This document shows positions 52,535 through 60,042 of a stretch of DNA of 64,000 nt, piece by piece (position 1 is the stretch's first letter; each line of letters opens with the position of its first letter). The position numbers and the translations under genes are program-made. Below the pieces are notes generated by a model, which was not told the DNA's origin, ran no database searches, and saw nothing but the letters and a program-made list of their open reading frames with translations. Origin of the DNA: Paenibacillus agricola (GTDB taxonomy: Bacteria > Bacillota > Bacilli > Paenibacillales > NBRC-103111); the NCBI RefSeq assembly GCF_011440305.1, contig NZ_JAAOIW010000005.1:1-64000 (forward strand), in the 5' to 3' direction.

Positions 52535-52665
52535 TTGGCGTCCTCCTTTCCGAGCAGCATTCCGACTAGTCCCGTGATATAGATTTCAGCGCCGCTTGCG
52601 TCGAAGACAAATGCCGCGATTGTCATCGTAATAGCTCCGGTAACAACAGGTAATACAAAGTTCAC
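52531..52665 (-). CDS. 44-aa membrane protein between dut and thyX
   Basis: GTG 52665 overlaps the dUTPase stop (GTGA) and has GGAGG upstream. The stop TGA overlaps the thyX TTG. The product has a hydrophobic first half (VLPVVTGAITMTIAAFVF) and a second hydrophobic segment (IYITGLVGMLLG). The fit of both ends to translational coupling supports a real gene. No homologue recognised. Confidence 0.7.
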   Translation of the reverse strand: MNFVLPVVTGAITMTIAAFVFDASGAEIYITGLVGMLLGKEDAN

Positions 52666-53237
52666 ACGCCCACCTCCGTTCTCACACCGCTATGGCCGAA
52701 TCCGCCAGCCCCTCGCTCCGTCTCACTTAATTCCGCAGACTCAACGAATGCTACGCGCGGCAACGGTTGGATGAACGCTTGGCAGACGCGATCGCCGGCG
52801 CGGATGACTACTGCGCCACTAGCTCCGCAAGAGAAGCATTCTTTTCCATCGATAGTTACGGCGAAAGGCGCTGATTCGCGTAGTTTATAATCCGTGTAAG
52901 CGCCAGTTTCGTAATCAAAGTCGCTATCTAACTCGTAATCAATCGGCGTTATATTATCGAACATCATCGCGACTTCTCCGCGGTAATCTGAATCTATAAC
53001 GCCTACACCGTTTGGCTGCCGTAGCTTCGTCTTCAGCGCGATGCCCGACCGCATAGCGACGATCATAACGTAACCGGCCGGTATTTCGAACGCGAGCCCC
53101 AACGGAATTTTAACCGTCTCGCCTGGTGCGATTATGGCGTCGGATACCGCTACGAGATCAAACGCTGCGGCTCCTTCCGTTGCGTAAGCGGGTATTTGTG
53201 CGGCTTCGTGGAGCTTGCGGATTTTAACGTTTAACAT
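52662..53237 (-). CDS. dut: dUTPase
   Basis: 191 aa trimeric-type enzyme hydrolysing dUTP to dUMP. Motifs: AFDLVA, RSGIALK, GVIDSDYRGEV with catalytic Asp, AGDRVCQAFIQPL, and the P-loop-like RGAGGFGHSG, all in order. About 45 extra residues with a CxxC pair (ECFSCG) are inserted between motifs 3 and 4, which is unusual. AAGGAGG site before ATG 53237. Confidence 0.95.
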   Translation of the reverse strand: MLNVKIRKLHEAAQIPAYATEGAAAFDLVAVSDAIIAPGETVKIPLGLAFEIPAGYVMIVAMRSGIALKTKLRQPNGVGVIDSDYRGEVAMMFDNITPIDYELDSDFDYETGAYTDYKLRESAPFAVTIDGKECFSCGASGAVVIRAGDRVCQAFIQPLPRVAFVESAELSETERGAGGFGHSGVRTEVGV

Positions 53238-53249
53238 TCGGACACCTCC

Positions 53250-53480
53250 TTAACAAATTACGTATTCATGCGTGTAGATATCGATCTCTCCGTTCAATTC
53301 GATAAACGCAATTGCGTAACAACTAACGGCGTATCCCGGACTGTCGAATCCGCCTGCATAAGCGTAATCGCATTTAACTCCGAAGGTATTCCGCACGGCT
53401 TCGCAAACTGCCGCAATTACGTCCTCGCCGTCATTATCCGAAATATGATCCGCAATGAAATTGTTAATACTTTCGCCCAT
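53250..53480 (-). CDS. Small acidic phage protein
   Basis: 76 aa, acidic, with an N-terminal helix and a C-terminal beta part (YAVSCYAIAFIELNGEIDIY). GAAGGAGTG site before ATG 53480, downstream of the frameshifted LigA-related gene. Not recognised. Confidence 0.65.
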   Translation of the reverse strand: MGESINNFIADHISDNDGEDVIAAVCEAVRNTFGVKCDYAYAGGFDSPGYAVSCYAIAFIELNGEIDIYTHEYVIC

Positions 53481-53486
53481 TTCGCG

Positions 53487-53785
53487 TCACTCCTTCGTCA
53501 TATTTTCGTTAATCCGAATCAACTCCGCTGCCTTCCGCATAACCCACTCGTTAACTTCCGCGGATGAACGCCCTCCTAAGTCGAAGCCCGTTGTTCCGTC
53601 CCATCCGTCAAACTCGGAAGCTAACGGAGCCGCTGCGCTTTCGACCGTAGACACACGTTGCAACTCGACTCGCGTCCCCAACGGTCGAACGTAGCGTCAT
53701 CGATGACCGACGTTCCGAGCCGGTAGTAAATCGCGGAATGTACGAAAATCTGGCGTCGACGGCGCGCTATTAGATCAGCGGTCAC
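53487..53785 (-). pseudogene. DNA ligase LigA-related phage protein, split by a frameshift
   Basis: From GTG 53785 (GTGA overlap with the 23-codon gene) the first frame reads RRRQIFVHSAIYYRL and DDATFDRWG. This is like the LigA-related phage family and the Ia domain of NAD ligases. The expected continuation (RVELQRV ... FDGWDGTTGFDL ... WVMRKAAELI) is in the next frame, from about 53681 to 53487. The break falls in the G4 run at about 53676-53679, so one base appears to be missing. Real mutation or sequencing error; no good slippery site was seen. Confidence 0.65.
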
Positions 53786-53853
53786 TGATCCGCTATCGCT
53801 CCGAGTATGAATCCGAGTATAAGTCCGACGACTAACGCAATTACTACGCTCAT
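53782..53853 (-). CDS. 23-aa single-helix membrane peptide
   Basis: ATG 53853 follows GAGGAGG at good distance. The product is essentially one transmembrane helix (VVIALVVGLILGFILGAIA) with repeated GxxxG-like glycines. The stop overlaps the next gene's GTG. Size makes it tentative, but SD, coupling and composition agree. Confidence 0.6.
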   Translation of the reverse strand: MSVVIALVVGLILGFILGAIADQ

Positions 53854-53872
53854 ATTAACGCCTCCTCATGTA

Positions 53873-54076
53873 TTAATACGCGGCCTCTTCGTTGTTTCGC
53901 GCAGCCCGCTGTCTGGCGGCGTCTATTACGTTGCCGCTGCGGTCGTTTCCGTACACTTGCGAATCAAATACTGCTGCGGCTTCGTCATCTAGTTCGGAAT
54001 AACGCTGTAAAAGCGGATGCTTACGGATGGCGCGTATACGTTCGATCTGACTGCGGTTGCGTTTCGGTATAGCCAT
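53873..54076 (-). CDS. Small basic helical phage protein
   Basis: 67 aa. A basic N-terminus (AIPKRNRSQIERIRAIRKHP) precedes an acidic helix and an Arg/Ala/Asn-rich end. GGAGGTG site before ATG 54076. Could bind nucleic acid. Not recognised. Confidence 0.65.
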   Translation of the reverse strand: MAIPKRNRSQIERIRAIRKHPLLQRYSELDDEAAAVFDSQVYGNDRSGNVIDAARQRAARNNEEAAY

Positions 54077-54093
54077 CCGTAAACACCTCCGTA

Positions 54094-54122
54094 TTGACTA
54101 ATTGGGAATATTGTGATATATT
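54094..54122 (+). promoter_or_regulatory. Plus-strand promoter of the small RNA unit
   Basis: TTGACT (54094-54099), 17 bp, TATATT (54117-54122). Near-consensus, pointing against all neighbouring genes. Predicted transcript start around 54129. Confidence 0.75.
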
Positions 54123-54128
54123 ACCTAT

Positions 54129-54366
54129 ATAAAGTTTATTAGTTTTGCGAGTCGGATTCGTCTTGCGAACGCAGTATCTTAGCAAAAACTAAATATTTGG
54201 GGGTGGGGCTTATCAAAACTCTATGGAACATGGTCGAAGGCGTAAACTTGGGTATCCCTCCGGTAGTAGTGCGTATTAAGAAGCCTGATTTAAGCTATTT
54301 TGCTAAGGCGTCTCGCAAAGCCTAATAAACCGTTTATAATCGAAGCCTGATTTAAGGCTTCTTTTT
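54129..54366 (+). ncRNA. Putative structured small RNA or short-peptide transcript
   Basis: About 240 nt between a consensus promoter and a terminator. TTAGTTTTGC (54139-54148) can pair locally with GCAAAAACTAA (54182-54192, one bulge). Alternatively CTTAGCAAAA (54178-54187) pairs perfectly with TTTTGCTAAG (54298-54307), and TTTGCGAG (54144-54151) with CTCGCAAA (54312-54319). The two states exclude each other. It also holds a frame of up to 40 codons (GTG 54203 or ATG 54230 to 54325; VEGVNLGIPPVVVRIKKP) after a G-rich GGGGGTGGGG. RNA regulator or peptide gene; unresolved. Confidence 0.45.
54342..54366 (+). terminator. Terminator of the plus-strand RNA unit
   Basis: GAAGCCT (54342-54348) and AGGCTTC (54355-54361) with T5. 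The left arm and loop repeat a GAAGCCTGATTTAAG word that also occurs near 54281. It ends at the stop codon of the minus-strand reductase gene. Confidence 0.75.
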
Positions 54367-56673
54367 CTATCTAATCGGACACGCTCCGCCTTCGCACCCG
54401 TCAGCACCGTCTAAGTCGGACAGCCCCGCCGTATCGAACTCCCGTAAGAGACCTGCGTCAAACGGTCTCATCGACGCCTTCAGCGCGTTATACGCAGCCT
54501 CATCGCAAGCTTCATACGGAGCCAGCTCGTACGAACCGCCGTCCAACGCGAGGAAAGATACCGCGGTAAACTCGTCCCACTTTTCGTAGACAATCGCTTC
54601 GACTTCCGCCCATTCATGCGGACGCACCGTTATCGTATTGGACGAGTTGTGCTCCGTATAATGACGCTGGAACGTAAAGTACGTATCGAGTTGGCGCGCT
54701 GCTGAAACGTCGTCTTTCGTTTCCTTGGCTGCGGACGATACTGGAAAGTCGATAACGAGCGTTCGTGCGTTTGCCAGGCGTTCTTCGTGCGTGCCGCCAG
54801 GCGTACCGACTTCGGGACTAACCGTCCAGCCTAGCGCAATTACCGTCTTTGCTAACGGATCGGTTGCGTTGATACGGATACGGCGAATGTAAAACGGACT
54901 GTGCGACCAATGGAGTCCGGACGAAACTCCGCCAGCGACTTGCGATATTGTACCCTCCGGCTTTACCGTTGTGACGAGTAATGGCGAGCTCACGCGGAGG
55001 ACTTTTGCGTAGGCGTCCGCCTCATCCCGCGCCGTATCGCCCAGCATCTTCAGTAGTCCCGACTCGTGAAATTCCGTAGCCTCAACGCTAGCGAGCGCGT
55101 CCTTAACGCCGGTAAGCGATGTTCCGAGTAGCCTATCGCGCTGCTGTACAGCGTTCCAATGCGGAATTTCAAGCTCCGCAAGTGTCATACGCAATCCAGC
55201 CCGCGCGGATAGACGCTGCGCTTCGTCTAGCGCTACGTCATCGATAACCTTTCGGATTCCGTTAACACCGTATGCGTCTCGGATGAACGCGGTCATATTG
55301 ATCGTAGTCAAATTGCAGACGCCGTAACTATCGAGCAGTATTTCAGCGCAAGGATTGAGCCCCTCCGCATTCGGACGCCTTCTACGCGCTTCTTCGAGGT
55401 TAACGAAACCCGGCTCGCCTTCCGCCTGCATCATCTCGAATACGAGGTTCAGCGTTTCACGCTGCGGTTTCTCCGTAAACGCGATCGAATTATTCGACAT
55501 CCTCCGATGGTGTAACGGACGCGCATTCGGATCGTTTAACGGTAATCCTTTGAGGAATTGCGCTTCCTTTTCGAGTCCGAGCGCTCGCGTCTTCGCTATA
55601 ACTGCGCTATGCTTCTCCGCGTCCCAAATGCCGTTGAGTCCGTACTTAGCGAAGATACATTCGTAATCGTCCGCGTCCATAAGGAAAATCTCCGCTGTCC
55701 GCCGTACACCTCCGACGACTACGTTGTTACCGATTAAGTTGCCGATATCAAGGATATGAATCGGACGGACGCGGCGATATGCCGAGTTGAACAGGCTGAA
55801 TTTTGCGCCATCTAGCGTCGTCCCGTCGAATAATTTAGCGTCTTCAAGCGGAGCCAGCGCCGGATCAATCGTATTCTTGAGAACCGCGTCGATTCCGTCG
55901 AACATCTCCTGTAATGGTGCGTGTCCGGAAGCCGTACCGCCAAACGTAAGCAACCGCTCGCCATTCGGACGTACGCTGTTATACGAAATCTTAACGGTGT
56001 GAATATGCTCGTACTCTGGCTTCGTCAGGATATCGAGGTAAACGCGTAGGCTATCGACCCACCCTTCCTTCGAATCGCCTACGTATATCTTCGCGTAACC
56101 GTTCGCCATATCGCGTAGTTGCGTCGATTCGTAACGGGCAGCCTTCGGAACTGGCGCGTATTCCGAATGGAGCAGCGTCGTATTCGTACGGATCGGCGGA
56201 AGATTGGCCGCGAACTCCTTCGTACACTTAAATCCGACGCCGGTTCCTACGAGCAGCAAGTAGAATAAATCGCCGAGATCCGCCCACGACTTAACGTTAA
56301 TGAACGAACAATTAAAGTTAGCTAACGGATACTTGTCCGCTACTCCGTTCTCAGCGCCGCCGACCCACAGCGTCCGTCCGCTCAAAAACTGCCGCAGATG
56401 GAACATATTATCGAAGAGTAACTCGGCTTCCTTCCGGTGCCACTCGATATCCGCGCCGTAGCCGATACGATCCATATGCTTAACGCCGAGCTGTACGTTA
56501 TATTCCGTAGCGCGTCGGACTGTCTCACGCCAGTTTTCGCGGCGTCCTTCAGCGGGTAAGAATCGCGAGTAAGTACGTAGGTAAACGAATTTGCCAAGCG
56601 CGTTCATCTCTTCCGGAAACTCCGGATATCCTTCGATAAATGAGTCCGTTAATAATTGCGTTTTAGCGTTAAT
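54367..56673 (-). CDS. Class II (B12-dependent) ribonucleoside-triphosphate reductase, probable ATT start
   Basis: About 768 aa, monomeric RTPR type. Numbered from the internal ATG (56607): first redox Cys in NFNCSFINV (C100), [10 protein letters not shown] near 300, radical-loop NPCAEILL (C420), and a C-terminal CEGGACPI relay. The frame continues 22 codons upstream with family text ([20 protein letters not shown]), but no ATG/GTG/TTG is found there. GAGGAG at 56688-56683 lies 9 nt before ATT 56673, which overlaps the previous stop (ATTAA). ATG 56607 has its purines too close. The host enzyme at 7.8 kb is a different subtype. Confidence 0.9.
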   Translation of the reverse strand: MNAKTQLLTDSFIEGYPEFPEEMNALGKFVYLRTYSRFLPAEGRRENWRETVRRATEYNVQLGVKHMDRIGYGADIEWHRKEAELLFDNMFHLRQFLSGRTLWVGGAENGVADKYPLANFNCSFINVKSWADLGDLFYLLLVGTGVGFKCTKEFAANLPPIRTNTTLLHSEYAPVPKAARYESTQLRDMANGYAKIYVGDSKEGWVDSLRVYLDILTKPEYEHIHTVKISYNSVRPNGERLLTFGGTASGHAPLQEMFDGIDAVLKNTIDPALAPLEDAKLFDGTTLDGAKFSLFNSAYRRVRPIHILDIGNLIGNNVVVGGVRRTAEIFLMDADDYECIFAKYGLNGIWDAEKHSAVIAKTRALGLEKEAQFLKGLPLNDPNARPLHHRRMSNNSIAFTEKPQRETLNLVFEMMQAEGEPGFVNLEEARRRRPNAEGLNPCAEILLDSYGVCNLTTINMTAFIRDAYGVNGIRKVIDDVALDEAQRLSARAGLRMTLAELEIPHWNAVQQRDRLLGTSLTGVKDALASVEATEFHESGLLKMLGDTARDEADAYAKVLRVSSPLLVTTVKPEGTISQVAGGVSSGLHWSHSPFYIRRIRINATDPLAKTVIALGWTVSPEVGTPGGTHEERLANARTLVIDFPVSSAAKETKDDVSAARQLDTYFTFQRHYTEHNSSNTITVRPHEWAEVEAIVYEKWDEFTAVSFLALDGGSYELAPYEACDEAAYNALKASMRPFDAGLLREFDTAGLSDLDGADGCEGGACPIR

Positions 56674-56860
56674 ATGCGTCAGCTCCTCGTAGTTTAATTT
56701 CCGTCCGTTCTAATTCCTCCGCGATACGGAGCCTGCGTTCACTCAGCGCCTTTACGTCAGCCGTACGCATGGCGATCGCGAAATCGATACGCGCTAGTTC
56801 GGTACGGTGACCCTGCGCTATCTTGCGGGTAAATTCGTAATCAGCTACGTTCATCCCCAT
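56669..56860 (-). CDS. Small helical phage protein
   Basis: 61-63 aa. Charged helices ([37 protein letters not shown]) suggest a coiled coil. The start is ATG 56860 or ATG 56854; the latter overlaps the preceding stop (ATGA). Its stop overlaps the proposed ATT start of the reductase gene. Not recognised. Confidence 0.65.
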   Translation of the reverse strand: MGMNVADYEFTRKIAQGHRTELARIDFAIAMRTADVKALSERRLRIAEELERTEIKLRGADAY

Positions 56861-56958
56861 ATTACGTACCCGATGACTACGCCAATTGCGATAAGAATCG
56901 TAGGTATTCCGAAAAATAGCGCTAAATCGAACGACTTCCCTACTGGACCGTTTAACAT
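56851..56958 (-). CDS. 35-aa membrane protein
   Basis: ATG 56958 has GAGGAG upstream and overlaps the end of the RuvC-like gene. The product is LNGPVGKSFDLALFFG followed by a transmembrane helix ([17 protein letters not shown]). Its stop overlaps the next start. Context and SD support it. Function unknown. Confidence 0.65.
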   Translation of the reverse strand: MLNGPVGKSFDLALFFGIPTILIAIGVVIGYVIWG

Positions 56959-57506
56959 ACGTCGATCAACTCCTCGCGGATTAAGTACGCCAGGCAAACG
57001 CCGAGCGCATCGCTATCGTCGTAACCGGACTTAAACGTGTGATCAGCGCCTAACCGCAGAATCCTCCGCACATGGTCCGCAACTTCCGGCTTCTCCGCGC
57101 GACCGTTACCCGTTACGATTTTCTTGACGGACGTCGGTGATATCTCCGCATCAATACCGTATCCGTACGCATGGAGCGCTCTGTCCGATGCTGCCCACGC
57201 GCTGAATATCGTTTGCGTAGCGCGCTTGTTACGTCCGGACGTAAAGTCCTCGCGGATGACTGCGGCAAATCTAAGCGGTAAAGCCGGACGATGCGTATAT
57301 ATGAATTGCGCGATGAACGATTCGACCGTGTGTGACCGAATGGCATCGTTATCGGCGTTCGATGTCGCTACGGAATCGGCGGCGATGAGCGTTGGTATGC
57401 GGTTCTTAACGGCGATACACGCCGCGCCGGGCGATAGTGATAGATCGAGTCCGAGATAGCGCGTTACTTCCGCTTTAGGTTTCCGTTCCGGTTTATTCGG
57501 AGGCAG
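56952..57506 (-). CDS. RuvC-like Holliday junction resolvase with CTG start
   Basis: 184 aa frame with no ATG, GTG or TTG before the conserved domain. RYLGLDLSLSPGAACIAV (first catalytic Asp), SPTSVKKIVTGNGRAEKPEV and SGYDDSDALGVCLAYL (last acidic pair) follow RuvC closely. Only CTG 57506 fits a start, 9 nt after GGAGG, within the last codons of the upstream gene. Resolves recombination or replication branches before packaging. Minimum-length ORF callers that require standard starts would miss it. Confidence 0.82.
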   Translation of the reverse strand: MPPNKPERKPKAEVTRYLGLDLSLSPGAACIAVKNRIPTLIAADSVATSNADNDAIRSHTVESFIAQFIYTHRPALPLRFAAVIREDFTSGRNKRATQTIFSAWAASDRALHAYGYGIDAEISPTSVKKIVTGNGRAEKPEVADHVRRILRLGADHTFKSGYDDSDALGVCLAYLIREELIDVC

Positions 57507-57891
57507 GAGCGCTCACCTCCAAGTAAGAGATCGGTTTGCCTTTGGATATCGCGTACTCTATCTCCTTACTCGTACTAGACCCGATATATCCGCCTACGTT
57601 AATGACGCGAATCTCGTCCGCGAGATCAATCTTGCGTAAATGTATGTTATCGAGCAACTCCTTCTCCTGTGTGGTTAACTGAATGCCATCACTGTGTCCG
57701 AAAACTCCGACCGATATAACGAGGTTTCCGGCTAAGGTTAGCCTTCTATTTTCCGCCTCAAACTCGGCTTTGAATTTCGTTGATCCACAGAGTGTTATTA
57801 CTTTCGGTATAGCATTACGCCGACATTTACACGGGTAGCGGTAGTGTATCGCTTCTCCACACGCACCGCATGCTCCGATTCGTATTTCCAC
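57493..57891 (-). CDS. Zinc-ribbon / nucleoside 2-deoxyribosyltransferase-like protein
   Basis: 132 aa from GTG 57891 (GGAGGTG upstream). The N-terminal 25 residues hold Cys pairs (CGACGEAI ... CKCRR). The rest (VITLCGSTKFKAEFEAENRR, NVGGYIGSSTSKEIEYAISK, GKPISYLE) has the fold pattern of nucleoside deoxyribosyltransferase-like proteins often seen in phages, perhaps acting on nucleotides. Substrate unknown. Confidence 0.7.
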   Translation of the reverse strand: MEIRIGACGACGEAIHYRYPCKCRRNAIPKVITLCGSTKFKAEFEAENRRLTLAGNLVISVGVFGHSDGIQLTTQEKELLDNIHLRKIDLADEIRVINVGGYIGSSTSKEIEYAISKGKPISYLEVSAPASE

Positions 57892-58136
57892 TACGCAATC
57901 ACCTCCGCCTGTATTCCGAATGGCTCCGCAGCTTCGCGTATCATACGCTTAAGGAGGACGGTATTTTCTCGTCCGTCATCTTCGTCAGAGTCCGGAATCG
58001 GAATATCGTCGATAATCGTGTTAAGTGTATTTAGTTCTTCCGTTGTGAAAATTACGTCCGTCTTGATTCCCTCCGCGATGGCTAATCCTATCAACGCACC
58101 TAAAGAAATCATATTACGCGCCAATTGTTCGTTCAT
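57891..58136 (-). CDS. Small acidic phage protein
   Basis: 81 aa. Hydrophobic helix (ISLGALIGLAIAEGI), then an acidic linker (DDIPIPDSDEDDGRE) and a short helix. GAGGTGAC site before ATG 58136; overlaps both neighbours. Not recognised. Confidence 0.65.
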   Translation of the reverse strand: MNEQLARNMISLGALIGLAIAEGIKTDVIFTTEELNTLNTIIDDIPIPDSDEDDGRENTVLLKRMIREAAEPFGIQAEVIA

Positions 58137-59209
58137 ACCGCAGTCACCTCCGTCCGCAATCTCGTAATATCTTCGAATGCCTCCGCAAACTGGCGCTTCT
58201 TAAAGTCCGGAAGTCCTGACCGGTTCATCGCGTCTACTTGGCGTTCGAGTACCGCCATTTCTTCGTCGGTTAGCGCTTTAGCACACGTTGATTTAAAATT
58301 ATTGAACGTCCATTTGCCGATGTCGAGCGCCGGAGGATTACCTATTTCCGCCGAGGCTACGATGCCCGCTAGATGGTCAAGCAACTCCGTACGCATTCCG
58401 TCTGTTATCGCGATACCGTGCGCCTTGATGTCCGGACTCTTGGCGAAGTCCTCGTCACTCATTTGCCACGATTTCTTCGATGCGTTAACGTAGAGGATGA
58501 CGTAATAATCGATAGGCTCAGCCGCGTTACCGTACATGAGCGAATAGCAGACGCATTGCTTAACGTGGTCTTCCTTCGGACCGCTGCGCTGGCTATATTC
58601 GGACGTCTGCGAAAACGTAGTCTGCTTCGATTTCACTTCGAGTCCAACGCGGATTAGCTCGCCGTCATCGGAGCGATACGTCATGATTCCGTCACATGTT
58701 CCGTAGAGGTAAAAGCGACGTTTATTATGCGTAATTGGCGCGGCTACCTTCGCGAAGTCCTCGAACATCGGACGTCCATCAGCGGTGCGTTCGAATTTGA
58801 ATCGCGGTGCCTGACCGATTGCTTTAGCGTAATGTTTCTCCGCGAATAGGATGTCGCGTTGGATTACGTCTCCAATTGCGGTCCCTATGCGGACCCAGCG
58901 TCCTTGATACGGGGGGCGACCGCTTACGTCCTTCTTGGCTCCGCGCATCTTTTCATATAGCTCGCGCGGATCGCTATTTGCGGAGGATGGCGAAAAGTAC
59001 GGCGCATCTCTCGGCGGAAATAACTGCTTGCCGCGTAAAGCCTGCGCATACCATTCGTGAATCTGCGCGTCTAACGGATTGTCATAGACTTCGTTGCTGG
59101 CGTGCCATGCGTTAAGGAACGCCTCGAAATCCGCTGCGATACGATTAGCGATGTCCTGACGGCTGACTTCATGTACTTCCGCGCCTATCCGTGTGAATAA
59201 TCCGCTCAA
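58133..59209 (-). CDS. PD-(D/E)XK nuclease (RecB/Cas4-like)
   Basis: 358 aa. The C-terminal nuclease core has YGTCDGIM, then GLEVKSKQ (E-x-K) and EDHVKQCVCYSLMYG, the pattern of RecB-family exonucleases in phages. The N-terminal SPSSANSDPRELYEKMRGAK is also typical of these proteins. TTG 59209 follows GGAGG and overlaps the previous stop (TTGA). Likely works in recombination-dependent replication together with the RuvC-like protein. Confidence 0.85.
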   Translation of the reverse strand: MSGLFTRIGAEVHEVSRQDIANRIAADFEAFLNAWHASNEVYDNPLDAQIHEWYAQALRGKQLFPPRDAPYFSPSSANSDPRELYEKMRGAKKDVSGRPPYQGRWVRIGTAIGDVIQRDILFAEKHYAKAIGQAPRFKFERTADGRPMFEDFAKVAAPITHNKRRFYLYGTCDGIMTYRSDDGELIRVGLEVKSKQTTFSQTSEYSQRSGPKEDHVKQCVCYSLMYGNAAEPIDYYVILYVNASKKSWQMSDEDFAKSPDIKAHGIAITDGMRTELLDHLAGIVASAEIGNPPALDIGKWTFNNFKSTCAKALTDEEMAVLERQVDAMNRSGLPDFKKRQFAEAFEDITRLRTEVTAV

Positions 59210-59466
59210 TTAATCGCCTCCTTAACGTAGTCGTACGTCCTCGCGAAGATATCGGGCTTGCACGGATAAATCTCGCCTTGAACGCCTTGGATAATGTAAT
59301 CGCCGACTTCTCCGCGCATAACGCCTTCTAACGTATTGATAACGCAATGCGTCGGATACGTTATGATTTCGTTAGTCGTCACCTTATCGCAAAACCAATC
59401 CGGACGACCCTCGATCCAATAACGGAATGCTTCGATAACAACCGGCTTTTTACGGTAAAGCGCCAT
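59206..59466 (-). CDS. Conserved small phage protein (YRKKPVVIEA family)
   Basis: 86 aa. The start ALYRKKPVVIEAFRYWIEGR and end GVQGEIYPCKPDIFARTYD match a very common siphophage/myophage protein of unknown function. AGGAGG site before ATG 59466. Confidence 0.8.
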   Translation of the reverse strand: MALYRKKPVVIEAFRYWIEGRPDWFCDKVTTNEIITYPTHCVINTLEGVMRGEVGDYIIQGVQGEIYPCKPDIFARTYDYVKEAIN

Positions 59467-59741
59467 TAAACCGCCTCCTCTTCGTCTTCTTCCGCATTCT
59501 CATCGATAAACTCGTATTCGTACGATTCGCCACGTTTGCCGGCTTCGTACGCAATCTTAACGAGATCGGCGATACTATACGCGCCGTTTAAATCGCGGAA
59601 GAATACTGCGTCTTCCGGCTCACCTGCGCTAATATCGGCGCTCCTGCGGTTTCCTGCGCCATCCTCGACCGTAACCGTAATTGAACCCTTACCTTCGTAT
59701 TCATAATCCGTTCCGATAGCGTGCGTTTCAATTACGCGCAT
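59466..59741 (-). CDS. Small acidic phage protein
   Basis: 91 aa. Beta-rich first half (GSITVTVEDGAGNRRSADIS) with a highly acidic C-terminus (ENAEEDEEEAV). GGAGGAG site before the ATG; overlaps both neighbours. Unrecognised. Confidence 0.65.
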   Translation of the reverse strand: MRVIETHAIGTDYEYEGKGSITVTVEDGAGNRRSADISAGEPEDAVFFRDLNGAYSIADLVKIAYEAGKRGESYEYEFIDENAEEDEEEAV

Positions 59742-60042
59742 GTTTCACCAACTCCTCCGTTATAATTGCGTCGATTACCTCGCCAGGAACGCGTCCATAA
59801 TCGCGCAGATGAATCGTACTAAACGCGAACGCGTCCGGGATAAGTCCGCGCTCTACGCAGTCCTTGACGTAAGAGCCGATTGTTTCGCATAACTCTTCGT
59901 TAAACTCACGTTCGTCTTCCGGTTCCCATCCGCAGATGCACCCGTGGTCATTTACCTCATCCGCCAGGACGCGTATCTTGCGTTGGCATTTCGGACATTG
60001 ATACGTAATGATATCGGCGGGCATCGTATGCAGTCGCTCCAT
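59728..60042 (-). CDS. Zinc-ribbon phage protein
   Basis: 104 aa. CPKCQRKIRV ... GCICGWEP gives two zinc-binding Cys pairs in the first 40 residues, followed by a helical acidic domain. GGAGG site before ATG 60042. Possibly nucleic-acid binding. Family not recognised. Confidence 0.65.
   Translation of the reverse strand: MERLHTMPADIITYQCPKCQRKIRVLADEVNDHGCICGWEPEDEREFNEELCETIGSYVKDCVERGLIPDAFAFSTIHLRDYGRVPGEVIDAIITEELVKHARN

Noticed and set aside
53660-53700. Programmed frameshift in the LigA-related gene
   Set aside because: A -1 shift would restore the frame, but the site lacks a canonical X-XXY-YYZ heptamer. A single-base loss in the G4 run is simpler.
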